Positions 26,691-36,151 of a DNA stretch of 64,000 nucleotides are shown here, piece by piece. A model generated the notes under the pieces. It saw only the letters and a program-made list of their open reading frames with translations, ran no database searches and had not been told where the DNA came from. The stretch is taken from assembly GCF_025997995.1 (NCBI RefSeq), contig NZ_AP026683.1, positions 2,418,501 through 2,482,500 of the forward strand, in the 5' to 3' direction. Source of the stretch: Sediminibacterium sp. TEGAF015. GTDB lineage: Bacteria; Bacteroidota; Bacteroidia; Chitinophagales; Chitinophagaceae. A program made the position numbers and the translations under genes. Position 1 is the stretch's first letter, and each line of letters begins with the position of its first letter.

Positions 26691-29600
26691 CTAGCTGTTG
26701 GGAAAATCCATTTTGAGTTGAAGAAAAACTTGCTCCAAGAGTTGTCGAAGCTGTTGACCCAGTAGAGGAATTTTTTCTTCCTGTTCTCCCGTTTTTGCAT
26801 AAAATTCTAGACTCTCGATGGTTTTATAAGCCTGTTTGATACCCATACTATAGATGGAAGACTTCATTTTATGCGCCAATTGAAAAACTTCATTCATGTG
26901 TTTGTTCTCTATTGCTTTGAGCAAACTATCTAAGTCTCTCTTAGTGTTTTTGTTGAATACATGAATAATTTCACTTAAAAATTCTGTATCGTCCTGATCA
27001 ATGCCTTGTAGTGCATCAAGATCATACATTTTTTCATTTTCCAGAGAATGTATAGCTGTATTTGATTTTTTAGTAAACACAATTGAGTGGTTGAGTTGCA
27101 ATTGTTTTTGCAAACACTCAAATAAATTTTGTTCGGAAAATGGCTTGGTGATATAATCATTAAATCCTGCTTCGGCAAATCGTTCTGTTTCTTGTTTAAA
27201 TGCATTCGCAGTTAGTGCAATGATAGGAACTGCTGCTTTATTAGTATCACTCAGTTGTCGTATCATTTGCGTAGCTTCATAGCCATCTACTTCTGGCATA
27301 TGTATATCCATTAAAATCAGATCAAAATCTTGACGTTGATGAGCTTCGAAAGCTTCCTGACCATTATTAACAATGATTACCTCATGACCCCAGTCCGATA
27401 ATATTTGCTTCACAATAATCTGATTAATTGCCACATCTTCGGCAACCAGAATTTTCTTCTTGTCTATGGTATTGTATGCAATTTCTTCTTTATCTCTTTT
27501 TAATTGAGCAACTTCTCCAACTTTGTATGGAATTTGAACAGTGAAACTCGTTCCTTTATTAATTTGACTGGATGCTATAATACTACCTCCCTGCATTTCA
27601 ATTAAATTCTTGGTAATGCTAAGCCCAAGTCCCGTTCCGCCATATTTTCTACTGGTTTCAGAGGAGGCCTGAACAAATTCATCAAAAATATGCGAGAGGT
27701 TTTCTTCCGATATTCCAATTCCGGTATCGTTAACAATGAATTCAAAAAATGTCTGTTCCCCTTTCTTTATCCCTTCTCTACTAGTCAAAGTAATTTTACC
27801 GTTTTCAGTAAATTTCAGTGCATTACTGATTAAATTATTCAGAATCTGACCTAATCTGAATGGATCGCCAATAATTACCCGGTCTTTATTTATCTGATTG
27901 TCAAAAATCAACTCTAAGCCTTTTTCTTCAATTTTGAAAATAAAGGTCTTTAGGGTACTTGAAATTTTTTCTTCGAGGTTAAAGGGAATAGATTCTAATT
28001 CAACTTTTCCAGACTCAATTTTTGTAAAATCAAGAACATCATTTACAATATGTAAAAGGTTATCGGCAGATTCAAGAATTAATTTGGTGTATTCAGACTG
28101 TTTGGGAGTTAAATTGGTTTTATATAATAGACTTCCAATACCAAGAATACCGTTCATGGGTGTTCTGATTTCATGACTCATATTAGCCAGAAAAACTTCC
28201 TTTACTTTACTCGCCCTTTCTGTTTCTTCTTTTGCTTTCAGCAACTCCTGCTCAGCACGAATCCTATTAGTTATATCCTGAGAGAACCCAATTATATACG
28301 CAGTACTAGAGTCTTCTTCTACCATATAATTTTGGAATAGCAAGAAAATATGTTCTCCGTTTTTACAAACAATGGAAAAAACTCCTTCTGCTTTACCTGT
28401 ACCAATAACTTCAGCTAAATAGGTTTTATCAAAATATTGTACCCGATCTTTTGGTATAAACTCTTTGATATTTCTTCCAATTAATTCTTCCTGCTCATAT
28501 CCCATAATTTTGCAGATCGCAGGATTCACACTTAATAGTGTACCTTCTATATCATGAGTACAAATTAGGGCCTGACTATAGTTGAAAAGATCTCTATAGC
28601 GTTTTTCATTGAGTTGTACTTTTTCTTCAATTTGTTTTCTTTCTGTAATGTTAAGTCCAAAGCCAATAACAAGCTGCACTTCATTTTTCTCATTCAAAAC
28701 AGGGTACAAATTTCTTAGATGATATTCACTTTCTCCTTTTTGATTCACTAGTTTTTCTTCCCAGGACAACTGTTTTTTGCTCTGAATTACTTTTTGGAAA
28801 ATGGCAGCTCGTGAGGCAGCTATCTTGGTGTCTTTATTCCTGAATTCGCAGTACTCATGGTCTGTTTTTCCAATAATCCATTTTCTAAGCGCTGGATCTT
28901 TTATGCCCACTGGATTAGTAAAAAGGTAACGATGATTTGCATCAAATACGGCAATATCAGTTGGAATATTATTTAGGATACTTTCATAAAAATGCTGTTG
29001 TTTATTTAATTCAGCTTCAGACTCTTTAAGTTTTGTTATTTCAGTATGCGTGCCCAATATTTTTAAAGGGAAGCCCGCTTCGTCTTTCTCGGTAATAATT
29101 CCTCTATCTAATATCCACTTATATTCTCCAAACTTATCCTTTACCCTGTATTCAGTATTGTGATGATCTATTTCTCTGTTTTTATATTTTCTATCTTGCT
29201 CAATTAAAATTGGAACATCTTCTGGGTGAACGGCCTTCCACCATTGATCAGCAATGCTTAAATGACTGAGTCCAAGTTCTATGAACGCTTTCTCGTTATG
29301 GAAAAAATGGGTGATATTTTTCTGATAGTCATGCATCCAAACATTATCTCCCATTTTCTCCAATGCCAATAGTAAGGTTTGTTCGTAGTTTTTGCGGATG
29401 GCTTCTTCTTCTTCTTTTGCTTTTAGGGTATTTAGTAAATCAATTTGAGGATTCTGTATTGCGAAATCACTGGCAACTAGTTTGGATTCCTCTAGCTCTT
29501 TAATTGAATTAAATGCTGGCGATCCTAGAAAAACGTAGAAATTATCTGTTTCCGAGAAAACAAACTGGCCTTTTAATTGGACATTATTACTCTCGCGAAT

Positions 29601-29822
29601 ACCAATATGAACAAGTTGATGTAAATGCTCATGAATAAAAGAAACTATAGGTTCTGTATCAATCTCCTGAATTTGAAAGTAATTACTGAAAAGGGAAAGC
29701 TGTATGTCGGGTAATATTTTTTTGATGGATTTTCCGTATCCTGTCAGCATTCCATTGGTATTCACTTTTAGGTGAAAGGGGAATAATAAATCTGTTTGAT
29801 GATGATTGAAGTGAATACCCAT
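26691..29822 (-). CDS. HNOBA-PAS hybrid histidine kinase with receiver and HPt domains
   Basis: A 1043-residue soluble phosphorelay kinase. Residues 1-155 match the HNOBA (heme-NO-binding associated) domain: FLGSPAFNSIKELEE and DFAIQNPQIDLL are its hallmarks. Three PAS domains follow (roughly 165-270, 280-395, 400-520), then HisKA (NMSHEIRTPMNG, His in the H-box), HATPase (NLISNALKFTENG, GTGLGLSI), a receiver (DLILMDIHMPEVDGYEA, Asp in the MD motif) and an HPt domain with AHKMKSS. HNOBA normally transmits signals from a heme H-NOX domain; none is present in this protein or in the window. No membrane segment is seen. An unlinked response regulator must complete the relay. Confidence 0.87.
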   Translation of the reverse strand: MGIHFNHHQTDLLFPFHLKVNTNGMLTGYGKSIKKILPDIQLSLFSNYFQIQEIDTEPIVSFIHEHLHQLVHIGIRESNNVQLKGQFVFSETDNFYVFLGSPAFNSIKELEESKLVASDFAIQNPQIDLLNTLKAKEEEEAIRKNYEQTLLLALEKMGDNVWMHDYQKNITHFFHNEKAFIELGLSHLSIADQWWKAVHPEDVPILIEQDRKYKNREIDHHNTEYRVKDKFGEYKWILDRGIITEKDEAGFPLKILGTHTEITKLKESEAELNKQQHFYESILNNIPTDIAVFDANHRYLFTNPVGIKDPALRKWIIGKTDHEYCEFRNKDTKIAASRAAIFQKVIQSKKQLSWEEKLVNQKGESEYHLRNLYPVLNEKNEVQLVIGFGLNITERKQIEEKVQLNEKRYRDLFNYSQALICTHDIEGTLLSVNPAICKIMGYEQEELIGRNIKEFIPKDRVQYFDKTYLAEVIGTGKAEGVFSIVCKNGEHIFLLFQNYMVEEDSSTAYIIGFSQDITNRIRAEQELLKAKEETERASKVKEVFLANMSHEIRTPMNGILGIGSLLYKTNLTPKQSEYTKLILESADNLLHIVNDVLDFTKIESGKVELESIPFNLEEKISSTLKTFIFKIEEKGLELIFDNQINKDRVIIGDPFRLGQILNNLISNALKFTENGKITLTSREGIKKGEQTFFEFIVNDTGIGISEENLSHIFDEFVQASSETSRKYGGTGLGLSITKNLIEMQGGSIIASSQINKGTSFTVQIPYKVGEVAQLKRDKEEIAYNTIDKKKILVAEDVAINQIIVKQILSDWGHEVIIVNNGQEAFEAHQRQDFDLILMDIHMPEVDGYEATQMIRQLSDTNKAAVPIIALTANAFKQETERFAEAGFNDYITKPFSEQNLFECLQKQLQLNHSIVFTKKSNTAIHSLENEKMYDLDALQGIDQDDTEFLSEIIHVFNKNTKRDLDSLLKAIENKHMNEVFQLAHKMKSSIYSMGIKQAYKTIESLEFYAKTGEQEEKIPLLGQQLRQLLEQVFLQLKMDFPNS

Positions 29823-29881
29823 TGCTCAAAATACTAATATCAATTTACGATTTATTTATGTTTCTGGATAGTATATAAAAT

Positions 29882-29909
29882 AAAAAAGACTGTATATATA
29901 CAGTCTTTT
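29882..29909 (-). terminator. Terminator of the transketolase half gene
   Basis: A perfect 26-base palindrome (29884-29909): GACTGTATATATACAGTC flanked by A4 and T4. On the minus strand it follows the stop at 29929 by 19 bases and ends in six T (29887-29882). Confidence 0.8.
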
Positions 29910-29928
29910 CAATCTTTTATTAGAATGT

Positions 29929-30891
29929 TTACTTTCTAGAAAGTACTTTTTCTGCCGCAGCAACAATATGTGGTGTGTCTAAACCATATTTAGTTAGTAA
30001 TTCAGTTGGTTTTCCGCTCTCTCCAAATGTATCATTGGTTCCAATTAGTTCTATCGGAATAGGGAAATTTTTTGCAGCAACTTGTGCAATAGAATCCCCT
30101 AATCCACCAATAACATTGTGCTCTTCAACTGTAACAGCACATTTTGTTTTTTTAATAGAAGCCAGCACTGCTTCTGTGTCCAACGGTTTGATTGTATGAA
30201 TATTGATAACTTCAACACTAATTCCCTTTTCTTCAAGTATTCTTCCTGCCTCTATAGCTTTCCATACCATATGGCCACAGGCAAAAATTGACACATCAGT
30301 TCCTTCGCTTAATTGCTGTGCTTTACCAATAACAAAGTCACTACCATCTTCTTTGGTAAAGTTGGGCCATTTCGGTCTTCCGAAGCGTAGATAAACAGGT
30401 CCGTTATAAGCAGCAATTGCTTTAGTGGCGGCTTTGGTCTGATTAAAGTCGCAAGGAACAATTACTGTCATACCTGGCAGCATTTTCATTAATCCAATAT
30501 CTTCCAGTATCTGGTGCGTTGCTCCGTCTTCGCCCAAAGTAAGTCCTGCATGTGAAGCACAAATTTTTACATTTTTCTCGCTATAGGCTACACTTTGTCT
30601 GATCTGATCATAGACTCTGCCGGTACTGAAGTTGGCAAAAGTGGTAGTGTAAGGAATTTTACCCCCAATAGTCATTCCCGCTGCAATACCAATCATATTT
30701 GCTTCTGCAATTCCAACCTGTACAAAACGTTCAGGAAAATCTTTGATAAAAGGACCCAACTTCAATGATCCGGCAAGGTCTGCAGTTAGTACTACTACAT
30801 TTGGATTTTCCTTACCTATTTCATGTATACCTTCCCCAAATCCACCTCGGGTTTCTTTTTCATTGAGTACCTGAATATCTTTTAGTTTCAT
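29929..30891 (-). CDS. Transketolase, C-terminal subunit
   Basis: A 320-residue protein matching the second half of a split transketolase: the pyrimidine-binding domain (VGIAEANMIGIAAGM, then THQILEDIGLMKMLPGMTVIVP) and the C-terminal domain (VEEHNVIGGLGDSIAQ). Transketolase transfers two-carbon units in the pentose phosphate pathway using thiamine diphosphate. The N-terminal subunit, which holds the diphosphate-binding domain, is usually the adjacent gene in species with split enzymes, but is not in this window. The catalytic Glu sits in GIAEANM. It is likely functional with an unlinked partner. Confidence 0.88.
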   Translation of the reverse strand: MKLKDIQVLNEKETRGGFGEGIHEIGKENPNVVVLTADLAGSLKLGPFIKDFPERFVQVGIAEANMIGIAAGMTIGGKIPYTTTFANFSTGRVYDQIRQSVAYSEKNVKICASHAGLTLGEDGATHQILEDIGLMKMLPGMTVIVPCDFNQTKAATKAIAAYNGPVYLRFGRPKWPNFTKEDGSDFVIGKAQQLSEGTDVSIFACGHMVWKAIEAGRILEEKGISVEVINIHTIKPLDTEAVLASIKKTKCAVTVEEHNVIGGLGDSIAQVAAKNFPIPIELIGTNDTFGESGKPTELLTKYGLDTPHIVAAAEKVLSRK

Positions 30892-30932
30892 ACAATTGAT
30901 TTTTGCTGGAAAGTTGCAAAGTAAAGACTTTT

Positions 30933-33900
30933 TTATATGGCTTCCTGTACATTTCCTGTTCTTTTAAGTACCCCCCACTGCTGTAGCTCTCCTTTTACCG
31001 CTTTTCTCATAGTTTTAAACAGTACCCAAAGTAACAACCAGCGGTAAATGATTCTTTGAGGAATTAACCATATCAGCTTCCAGTATGGCTCATTTTCTCC
31101 GGAAAAGGCAAATGCCGCCAATACAACATCAACTAAAAGGAAAAGGCTGTAGTAAAAACCAATTTCTCCTGCGCTACCTGTTAACAATCCCAATAGCATC
31201 AATAAGTCTGCAAAAGGAGAAAACAAAGGAATAATATATTTGAAAAGAAGAATATCAGGTAATGCAATAAACCCCAGATTTTTAAAGGAAGCGTTGAATA
31301 TTGCATCCCTATTTTTCCAGAATGTTTGTAATACCCCAAAAGTCCATCTAAACCTTTGTTTTAAAAATTGTTTGATGGTTTCAGGTGCTTCAGTCATTGC
31401 AATAGCACTGTTTTCATTGGCAACTATATATCCCTCGCGTAATATGCGAATGGTTAAATCGCAATCCTCTGCCAGCGTGTCTGAAGTAAATCCGCCAGCT
31501 TCTAAAAGGGCAGATTTTCTAAATGCACCAATTGCTCCTGGTACCACTGTAATGGCATTGAGCAGACTGAATGCTTTTCTGTCCATATTTTGACTCGTGG
31601 TATATTCAATACTCTGCCAGCGGGTAATCAGGTTTATTTCATTGCCTACTTTTACATTTCCTGCAACTGCGCCAACTTGTTCATCTTTAAAGTGCATGAC
31701 CATTTTCTCAACCGCATCAGGTTTTAATTTTGTGTCGGCGTCTATGCAAACCATTATGGATGACTCTGTATGGCCAATACCATAATTTAGGGCAGAAGCT
31801 TTTCCACCATTCAATTTGTGAAGTATGGTTACCTGTGGATGATTAGCAAAAGAGCTTTGTACAACAGACAAAGTCTGATCTGTACTTCCATCGTCAATAA
31901 AAATAATGTTGAAGTTTGGATAACTGCATTTCAATAAATTATTTAATGAACTGACTGCATTAACCTCCTCATTATAAGCAGGCACAATAATGGACACTAG
32001 TGGATTATTTTGTAAAGGCACTAGTTCTTTTGCTCTTTCTTTTTTTCTTGCTTTTATGGCAAGTGCTAATACAACCATTAAGCGGATACTACCCAGAACA
32101 AGGAATAATATGAATATTGCATTAAAAAATTTACCCAGATAATATCCTGCTTCTGCTAGCAAATAATTGAACCTCAGCAGATAGTTTTCTTTATAATTAG
32201 GTACCGGGGGCATTACATCATCTCTGGTCTTGCCCATTAAATCTGCAACAGTTGTGAATTGATATCCCTCTTTTTGAAAGTATTCAATAATTTTAGGCAA
32301 GGCATCCACTGTTGCGCTTCTATCTCCACCAGCATCGTGTAATAAAATAATATTACCTCTGTCTTTCATTCTTACTACTCTGTTGAAAATACTGTCACCG
32401 TTAAAGTGTTTATCATCGTCTGTCTGCCAGTCAAGCGGATCAATATTTTCTCCGATGGTCAGATAATTCTTGGTTCTGCTCAAAGCAACAGGGACCAGCT
32501 CTTCCATAGTTTCAGGACGACTATCCGCATTAAACGGTGCCCTGAACATGATGGTACTTCTTCCTGTAATGGCTTCAATTAACAGCTTTGTGGCATCCAT
32601 TTCCAGATAGGCCCTCTGCTTGCTTACGGTGGCCATATTCGGATGCGTAAAAGTGTGGTTACTTATTTCGTGACCAGAATTGTAAATTCTTTTTACCAGT
32701 GGAATATTTTTCTCCGCTTCTATACCTACAATGAAAAAATTGGCAACAACATTGTACTTGTCAAGAATATCCAGTATTTGTCTGGTATATACAGGATGCG
32801 GTCCATCATCAAAAGTCAAAACCATTTTTTTCTCAGTCGACTTGCCAAATTGTTTTACCACAAACATAGAAGGTAAAGTGTCGTAAAACTCCTCTGAAAT
32901 CAGCATCCAGGTTGTATCTAGTTCAGTCCGGATATGACCTGGAGTAGGGGTGGAAATTACATCGAGGATTTCTCCCTCACCCATAAAGTCAACATCATTG
33001 CTTGTTTCAACTCTGGCAAATTCTTCAAAATTAAATTTTTGAACAGATGCCTTATTCATAGGTATATGATAAAAATCCCATAAACGACTATCTTCACTTC
33101 CCATTCTCCATAAAGCTGTTCCTGCCAATCCATATTCGGTAGAAAATCTCAGTGCATTAAAATTGGTAGCAGCATCGGTAAAGTGAACTTCTCTTTCATG
33201 ACCCACTTTGTCTTTGTAGGTAAAGTAAAGATTATAAGAATCATTATCATAAGTAATCTTGCTACCATTTTCCTTTGCAATACTTAAAGCCTGCTGATAA
33301 GTTACATCTGTTCCTTCTCCTCCCTTTGGCCAATCATAACCAAATCCTGCCATACACAATACAAGTTTGGGTATGGGAACTTTTTTTACAATCTGATCTA
33401 CGGCGGCTTCAATCCATTTTTGGCTACTGATGGGGCCTGGCTTTGTACTTGACGTATACTGGTCGTAAGCCATTAAAAAAATATAGTCTGTATTTTCTGC
33501 CAGTGCTTTATAATCATAATCTTCGTTAAAAGGCATTACATCTATTGAGGTGAGTAAACCTCCCTGATGAAACCTGGCAGACAGTTTTTTTAAGAAACCC
33601 GTCAGTATTCTGTTGTCTTTTTCAATCAGTTCCTCTAAATCAATATTAACGCCATTAAAGCCTTCTGATTTTATCCACTTATAAAGATCATTGATCAGCT
33701 TTTCACTTTTTACTGGATCGTTGATTATTCTGCTAACAACAGCACCATCCCATTTACCATTTATGTTATTGGTAAGCATGGGCATTACCCTAAGTCCCTT
33801 TGCTTTTTTTATTAAGTCATAACCTCTTTTCTCCTTACGAATGACCATGGAATCACCTTTGGGATCAAAAAACAGCCATTCTGGTAAAACAAGGTTTAAC

Positions 33901-34304
33901 TTTTGAATATTTCTTCTTAGAGAGAAGAAAGCCTGTGGGTCCCAATCTACATAAAAGGCAGCCCTTATTCCCAGAGAGTCACTGAAGAGTTTTGAATTAG
34001 ATAGGCGGATGGCACTATCGTTTTGACCACAGCCATTTCCGGCAGCCCACTTGTCGTCAATGAATTTTCTGAAACCCTGGTATTGTTTTGCCAGGGAGTC
34101 GGGGCTATTATCATCTGCTAAAATCTTTTTGAAAACAGTACTTTGAAGTATAGGTACAGTTGGCGTATAGGCAGTCCGCAATGCAATAATTACAGCAATC
34201 AGCGCAAGCACCAATAAAAAAAGCAAAATGCGGAACGACCACTTAAACCGTTGCCATCTGCTTGGATTATTGGTTTGAAAAACCTGATTTGAAGCCTTAC
34301 TCAT
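30933..34304 (-). CDS. GH18-polysaccharide deacetylase-glycosyltransferase 2 fusion protein
   Basis: An 1123-residue protein with a membrane anchor at about 23-45 and three enzyme domains. First a GH18-like glycoside hydrolase (about 110-420, GVNIDLEEL with the catalytic Glu at about 220). Next a CE4 polysaccharide deacetylase (about 490-690): LTFDDGPHP, SNHTFTHP, and an HDAGGDRSA motif. After a membrane segment (about 735-760) comes a family 2 glycosyltransferase (SIIVPAYNEEV, DDGSTD, DAD, ETIKQFLKQRFRWTFG), and about three C-terminal membrane helices. The combination resembles PgaB (deacetylase plus GH18-like) fused to PgaC, so it may make, deacetylate and trim poly-N-acetylglucosamine. The true polymer is not known. 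Confidence 0.88.
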   Translation of the reverse strand: MSKASNQVFQTNNPSRWQRFKWSFRILLFLLVLALIAVIIALRTAYTPTVPILQSTVFKKILADDNSPDSLAKQYQGFRKFIDDKWAAGNGCGQNDSAIRLSNSKLFSDSLGIRAAFYVDWDPQAFFSLRRNIQKLNLVLPEWLFFDPKGDSMVIRKEKRGYDLIKKAKGLRVMPMLTNNINGKWDGAVVSRIINDPVKSEKLINDLYKWIKSEGFNGVNIDLEELIEKDNRILTGFLKKLSARFHQGGLLTSIDVMPFNEDYDYKALAENTDYIFLMAYDQYTSSTKPGPISSQKWIEAAVDQIVKKVPIPKLVLCMAGFGYDWPKGGEGTDVTYQQALSIAKENGSKITYDNDSYNLYFTYKDKVGHEREVHFTDAATNFNALRFSTEYGLAGTALWRMGSEDSRLWDFYHIPMNKASVQKFNFEEFARVETSNDVDFMGEGEILDVISTPTPGHIRTELDTTWMLISEEFYDTLPSMFVVKQFGKSTEKKMVLTFDDGPHPVYTRQILDILDKYNVVANFFIVGIEAEKNIPLVKRIYNSGHEISNHTFTHPNMATVSKQRAYLEMDATKLLIEAITGRSTIMFRAPFNADSRPETMEELVPVALSRTKNYLTIGENIDPLDWQTDDDKHFNGDSIFNRVVRMKDRGNIILLHDAGGDRSATVDALPKIIEYFQKEGYQFTTVADLMGKTRDDVMPPVPNYKENYLLRFNYLLAEAGYYLGKFFNAIFILFLVLGSIRLMVVLALAIKARKKERAKELVPLQNNPLVSIIVPAYNEEVNAVSSLNNLLKCSYPNFNIIFIDDGSTDQTLSVVQSSFANHPQVTILHKLNGGKASALNYGIGHTESSIMVCIDADTKLKPDAVEKMVMHFKDEQVGAVAGNVKVGNEINLITRWQSIEYTTSQNMDRKAFSLLNAITVVPGAIGAFRKSALLEAGGFTSDTLAEDCDLTIRILREGYIVANENSAIAMTEAPETIKQFLKQRFRWTFGVLQTFWKNRDAIFNASFKNLGFIALPDILLFKYIIPLFSPFADLLMLLGLLTGSAGEIGFYYSLFLLVDVVLAAFAFSGENEPYWKLIWLIPQRIIYRWLLLWVLFKTMRKAVKGELQQWGVLKRTGNVQEAI

Positions 34305-34307
34305 GAA

Positions 34308-34397
34308 TTGCTTAAAAATTAATAGTTGGTATATACAAAGTTAATACCATTCAATGGCAGTAGTACTACCAACCAGCTGGTATAAATTTTTAAGCAA
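34308..34397. repeat. Nested inverted repeats upstream of the polysaccharide fusion gene
   Basis: TTGCTTAAAAATT (34308-34320) is the perfect inverse of AATTTTTAAGCAA (34385-34397). Inside lie GTTGGTA (34325-34331) and TACCAAC (34367-34373), and CCAT/ATGG (34347-34357). The whole 90-base element lies between carB and the fusion gene, three bases before its ATG. It contains the likely promoter (34336-34343), so the outer arms may be operator half-sites or could pair in a read-through RNA. Confidence 0.6.
34336..34343 (-). promoter_or_regulatory. Promoter -7 element of the polysaccharide fusion gene
   Basis: Minus-strand TAACTTTG is an exact TAnnTTTG, 31 bases before ATG 34304, at the middle of the nested inverted repeats. 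Confidence 0.4.
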
Positions 34398-34409
34398 AAA
34401 GGTAAAGAG

Positions 34410-36056
34410 TTATCCTTCGAAAGTACTGTAGAAATAAGGGGTTTGTGCTTCAAATTCTGCCGCACAGGTATCTACCATCTTATATACTCTTGTAATGCCC
34501 AGTTCTTTTCTTTTTTCGTACACCTGATCTTCATGACAATTTCCACTAAGAATTCTGGCAATCTGAAGGTCTCCAAATCCCATTTTTTTAGCTTCTTTCA
34601 ATAAATCAGCAGGTAAGCTTTCCAAAGTATGTGCAGAAATTGCTTTTTCTAAATTGCAGATTTCCTGAATCTGATAAAGGAACCATCTGTCAATACCAGT
34701 TGCTTGTGCAATTGATTTTACGGTAGATCCTTGCATTAAAGCATCCTTAATTCTGAATATTCTGTCCCATTTCGGTGTCTTAATGTATTCCACCAATTCT
34801 TCGCTCTTCATCAGGCTCTTGCCATAATAGCCAAGACCAACTGCCTCATTTTCCAGGCTCTGACAGGCTTTCTGTAAAGCTTCGGGGAAGCTTCTTCCAA
34901 TGGCCATAACTTCACCTACACTCTTCATCTGCAGACCCAAGGTGTCGTTTGCTCCCTTGAATTTATCAAAATTCCAACGGGGAACTTTTACAATTACGTA
35001 ATCAAGGGCTGGTTCAAAATAAGCAGAAGTGGTTTTGGTAATCTGGTTTTTTAATTCGTCAAGTGAGTATCCGATAGCTAGTTTTGCAGCAATCTTAGCA
35101 ATGGGATATCCTGTTGCTTTGGAAGCCAATGCAGAAGATCGGCTTACTCTTGGATTGATTTCAACTGCAATTAATTCTTCGGTTGCCGGATTTAAGGCAA
35201 ACTGTACGTTACAACCTCCAGCAAAATTGCCCAAAGAACGCATCATCAGGATGGCTTTGTTTCTCATTTCCTGGAATGCAGTATCACTCAGTGTCATAGC
35301 AGGCGCAACTGTGATAGAGTCTCCAGTATGAACTCCCATCGGGTCCAGGTTTTCAACTGTACAGATAATTACCACATTGTCGTTACAGTCTCTCAAAAGC
35401 TCTAATTCATATTCTTTCCAACCCAAAACTGCTTTTTCTACCAGGACCTCATGTATAGGCGACGCTTTCAATCCTTTTTCTAAAGCTGCATCTAAATCTT
35501 CTTTTCCATGAACAAAGCCTCCACCAGTTCCTCCAAGTGTGAATGAAGGACGAATAACAAGCGGGAATCCTATTTCCTGGGCAAATTCCTTTCCTTCTAA
35601 AAAGCTATTGGCCACACGGCTTGGCGCTACTGCCATGCCAATTTTAACCATCAATTGTCTGAATTGCTCTCTGTCTTCGGCGGTGTCAATGGCAGCCACA
35701 TCAACCCCAATTAAACGGCAGTTGTATTTTTCCCAAATACCCAGTTCATCGGCTTCCTTGCAGAGATTTAGTGCAGTCTGACCTCCCATAGTAGGCAAAA
35801 CAGCATCAATTTGATTTTCAGTCAGAATTTGTTCAATGCTTTCGACCGTTAACGGTAGTAAGTAAACCTTATCTGCCATCATGGGGTCTGTCATAATGGT
35901 AGCAGGATTACTATTAATAAGTATTACTTTTATGCCCTCTTCACGGAGACTTCTGGCTGCCTGAGAGCCCGAATAGTCAAATTCACAAGCTTGTCCAATG
36001 ATAATAGGCCCAGAACCTATGATAAGTACCGTTTTGATTGATTGATCTTTAGGCAT
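34410..36056 (-). CDS. carB: Carbamoyl-phosphate synthase large chain, N-terminal half
   Basis: CarB makes carbamoyl phosphate from bicarbonate, ammonia and two ATP; standard CarB is over 900 residues with two homologous ATP-grasp halves. This gene encodes 548 residues: the first half ([59 protein letters not shown]) plus the oligomerisation domain, and ends with PYFYSTFEG and a TAA at the usual linker between halves. The frame is clean and no C-terminal half follows (only 105 bases to the next gene). A split enzyme, as in some archaea and Aquifex, is the simplest reading; a truncated duplicate is the alternative. Confidence 0.85.
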   Translation of the reverse strand: MPKDQSIKTVLIIGSGPIIIGQACEFDYSGSQAARSLREEGIKVILINSNPATIMTDPMMADKVYLLPLTVESIEQILTENQIDAVLPTMGGQTALNLCKEADELGIWEKYNCRLIGVDVAAIDTAEDREQFRQLMVKIGMAVAPSRVANSFLEGKEFAQEIGFPLVIRPSFTLGGTGGGFVHGKEDLDAALEKGLKASPIHEVLVEKAVLGWKEYELELLRDCNDNVVIICTVENLDPMGVHTGDSITVAPAMTLSDTAFQEMRNKAILMMRSLGNFAGGCNVQFALNPATEELIAVEINPRVSRSSALASKATGYPIAKIAAKLAIGYSLDELKNQITKTTSAYFEPALDYVIVKVPRWNFDKFKGANDTLGLQMKSVGEVMAIGRSFPEALQKACQSLENEAVGLGYYGKSLMKSEELVEYIKTPKWDRIFRIKDALMQGSTVKSIAQATGIDRWFLYQIQEICNLEKAISAHTLESLPADLLKEAKKMGFGDLQIARILSGNCHEDQVYEKRKELGITRVYKMVDTCAAEFEAQTPYFYSTFEG

Positions 36057-36079
36057 AGTAGTTGTATAGATAAATTGTG

Positions 36080-36087
36080 CAAATGTA
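36080..36087 (-). promoter_or_regulatory. carB promoter -7 element
   Basis: Minus-strand TACATTTG is an exact TAnnTTTG, 23 bases before ATG 36056. No clear -33 element is visible. Confidence 0.45.
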
Positions 36088-36151
36088 AGACAGATGCAGT
36101 TAAAGTGAAGAAAAATAAAACCTTTTCAAAAATATAAATGTTACATAAAGT

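Noticed and set aside
34308..34397. A miniature transposable element (MITE) with 13-bp ends
   Set aside because: The ends are well matched, but there is no target-site duplication on the flanks, no second copy in the window, and the element contains the promoter of the next gene. A regulatory structure is the simpler reading.
34305..34409. Remnant of the second half of carB (frameshift or deletion)
   Set aside because: Only 105 bases separate the stop from the next gene, and they hold a promoter and inverted repeats, with no carB-like reading frame.
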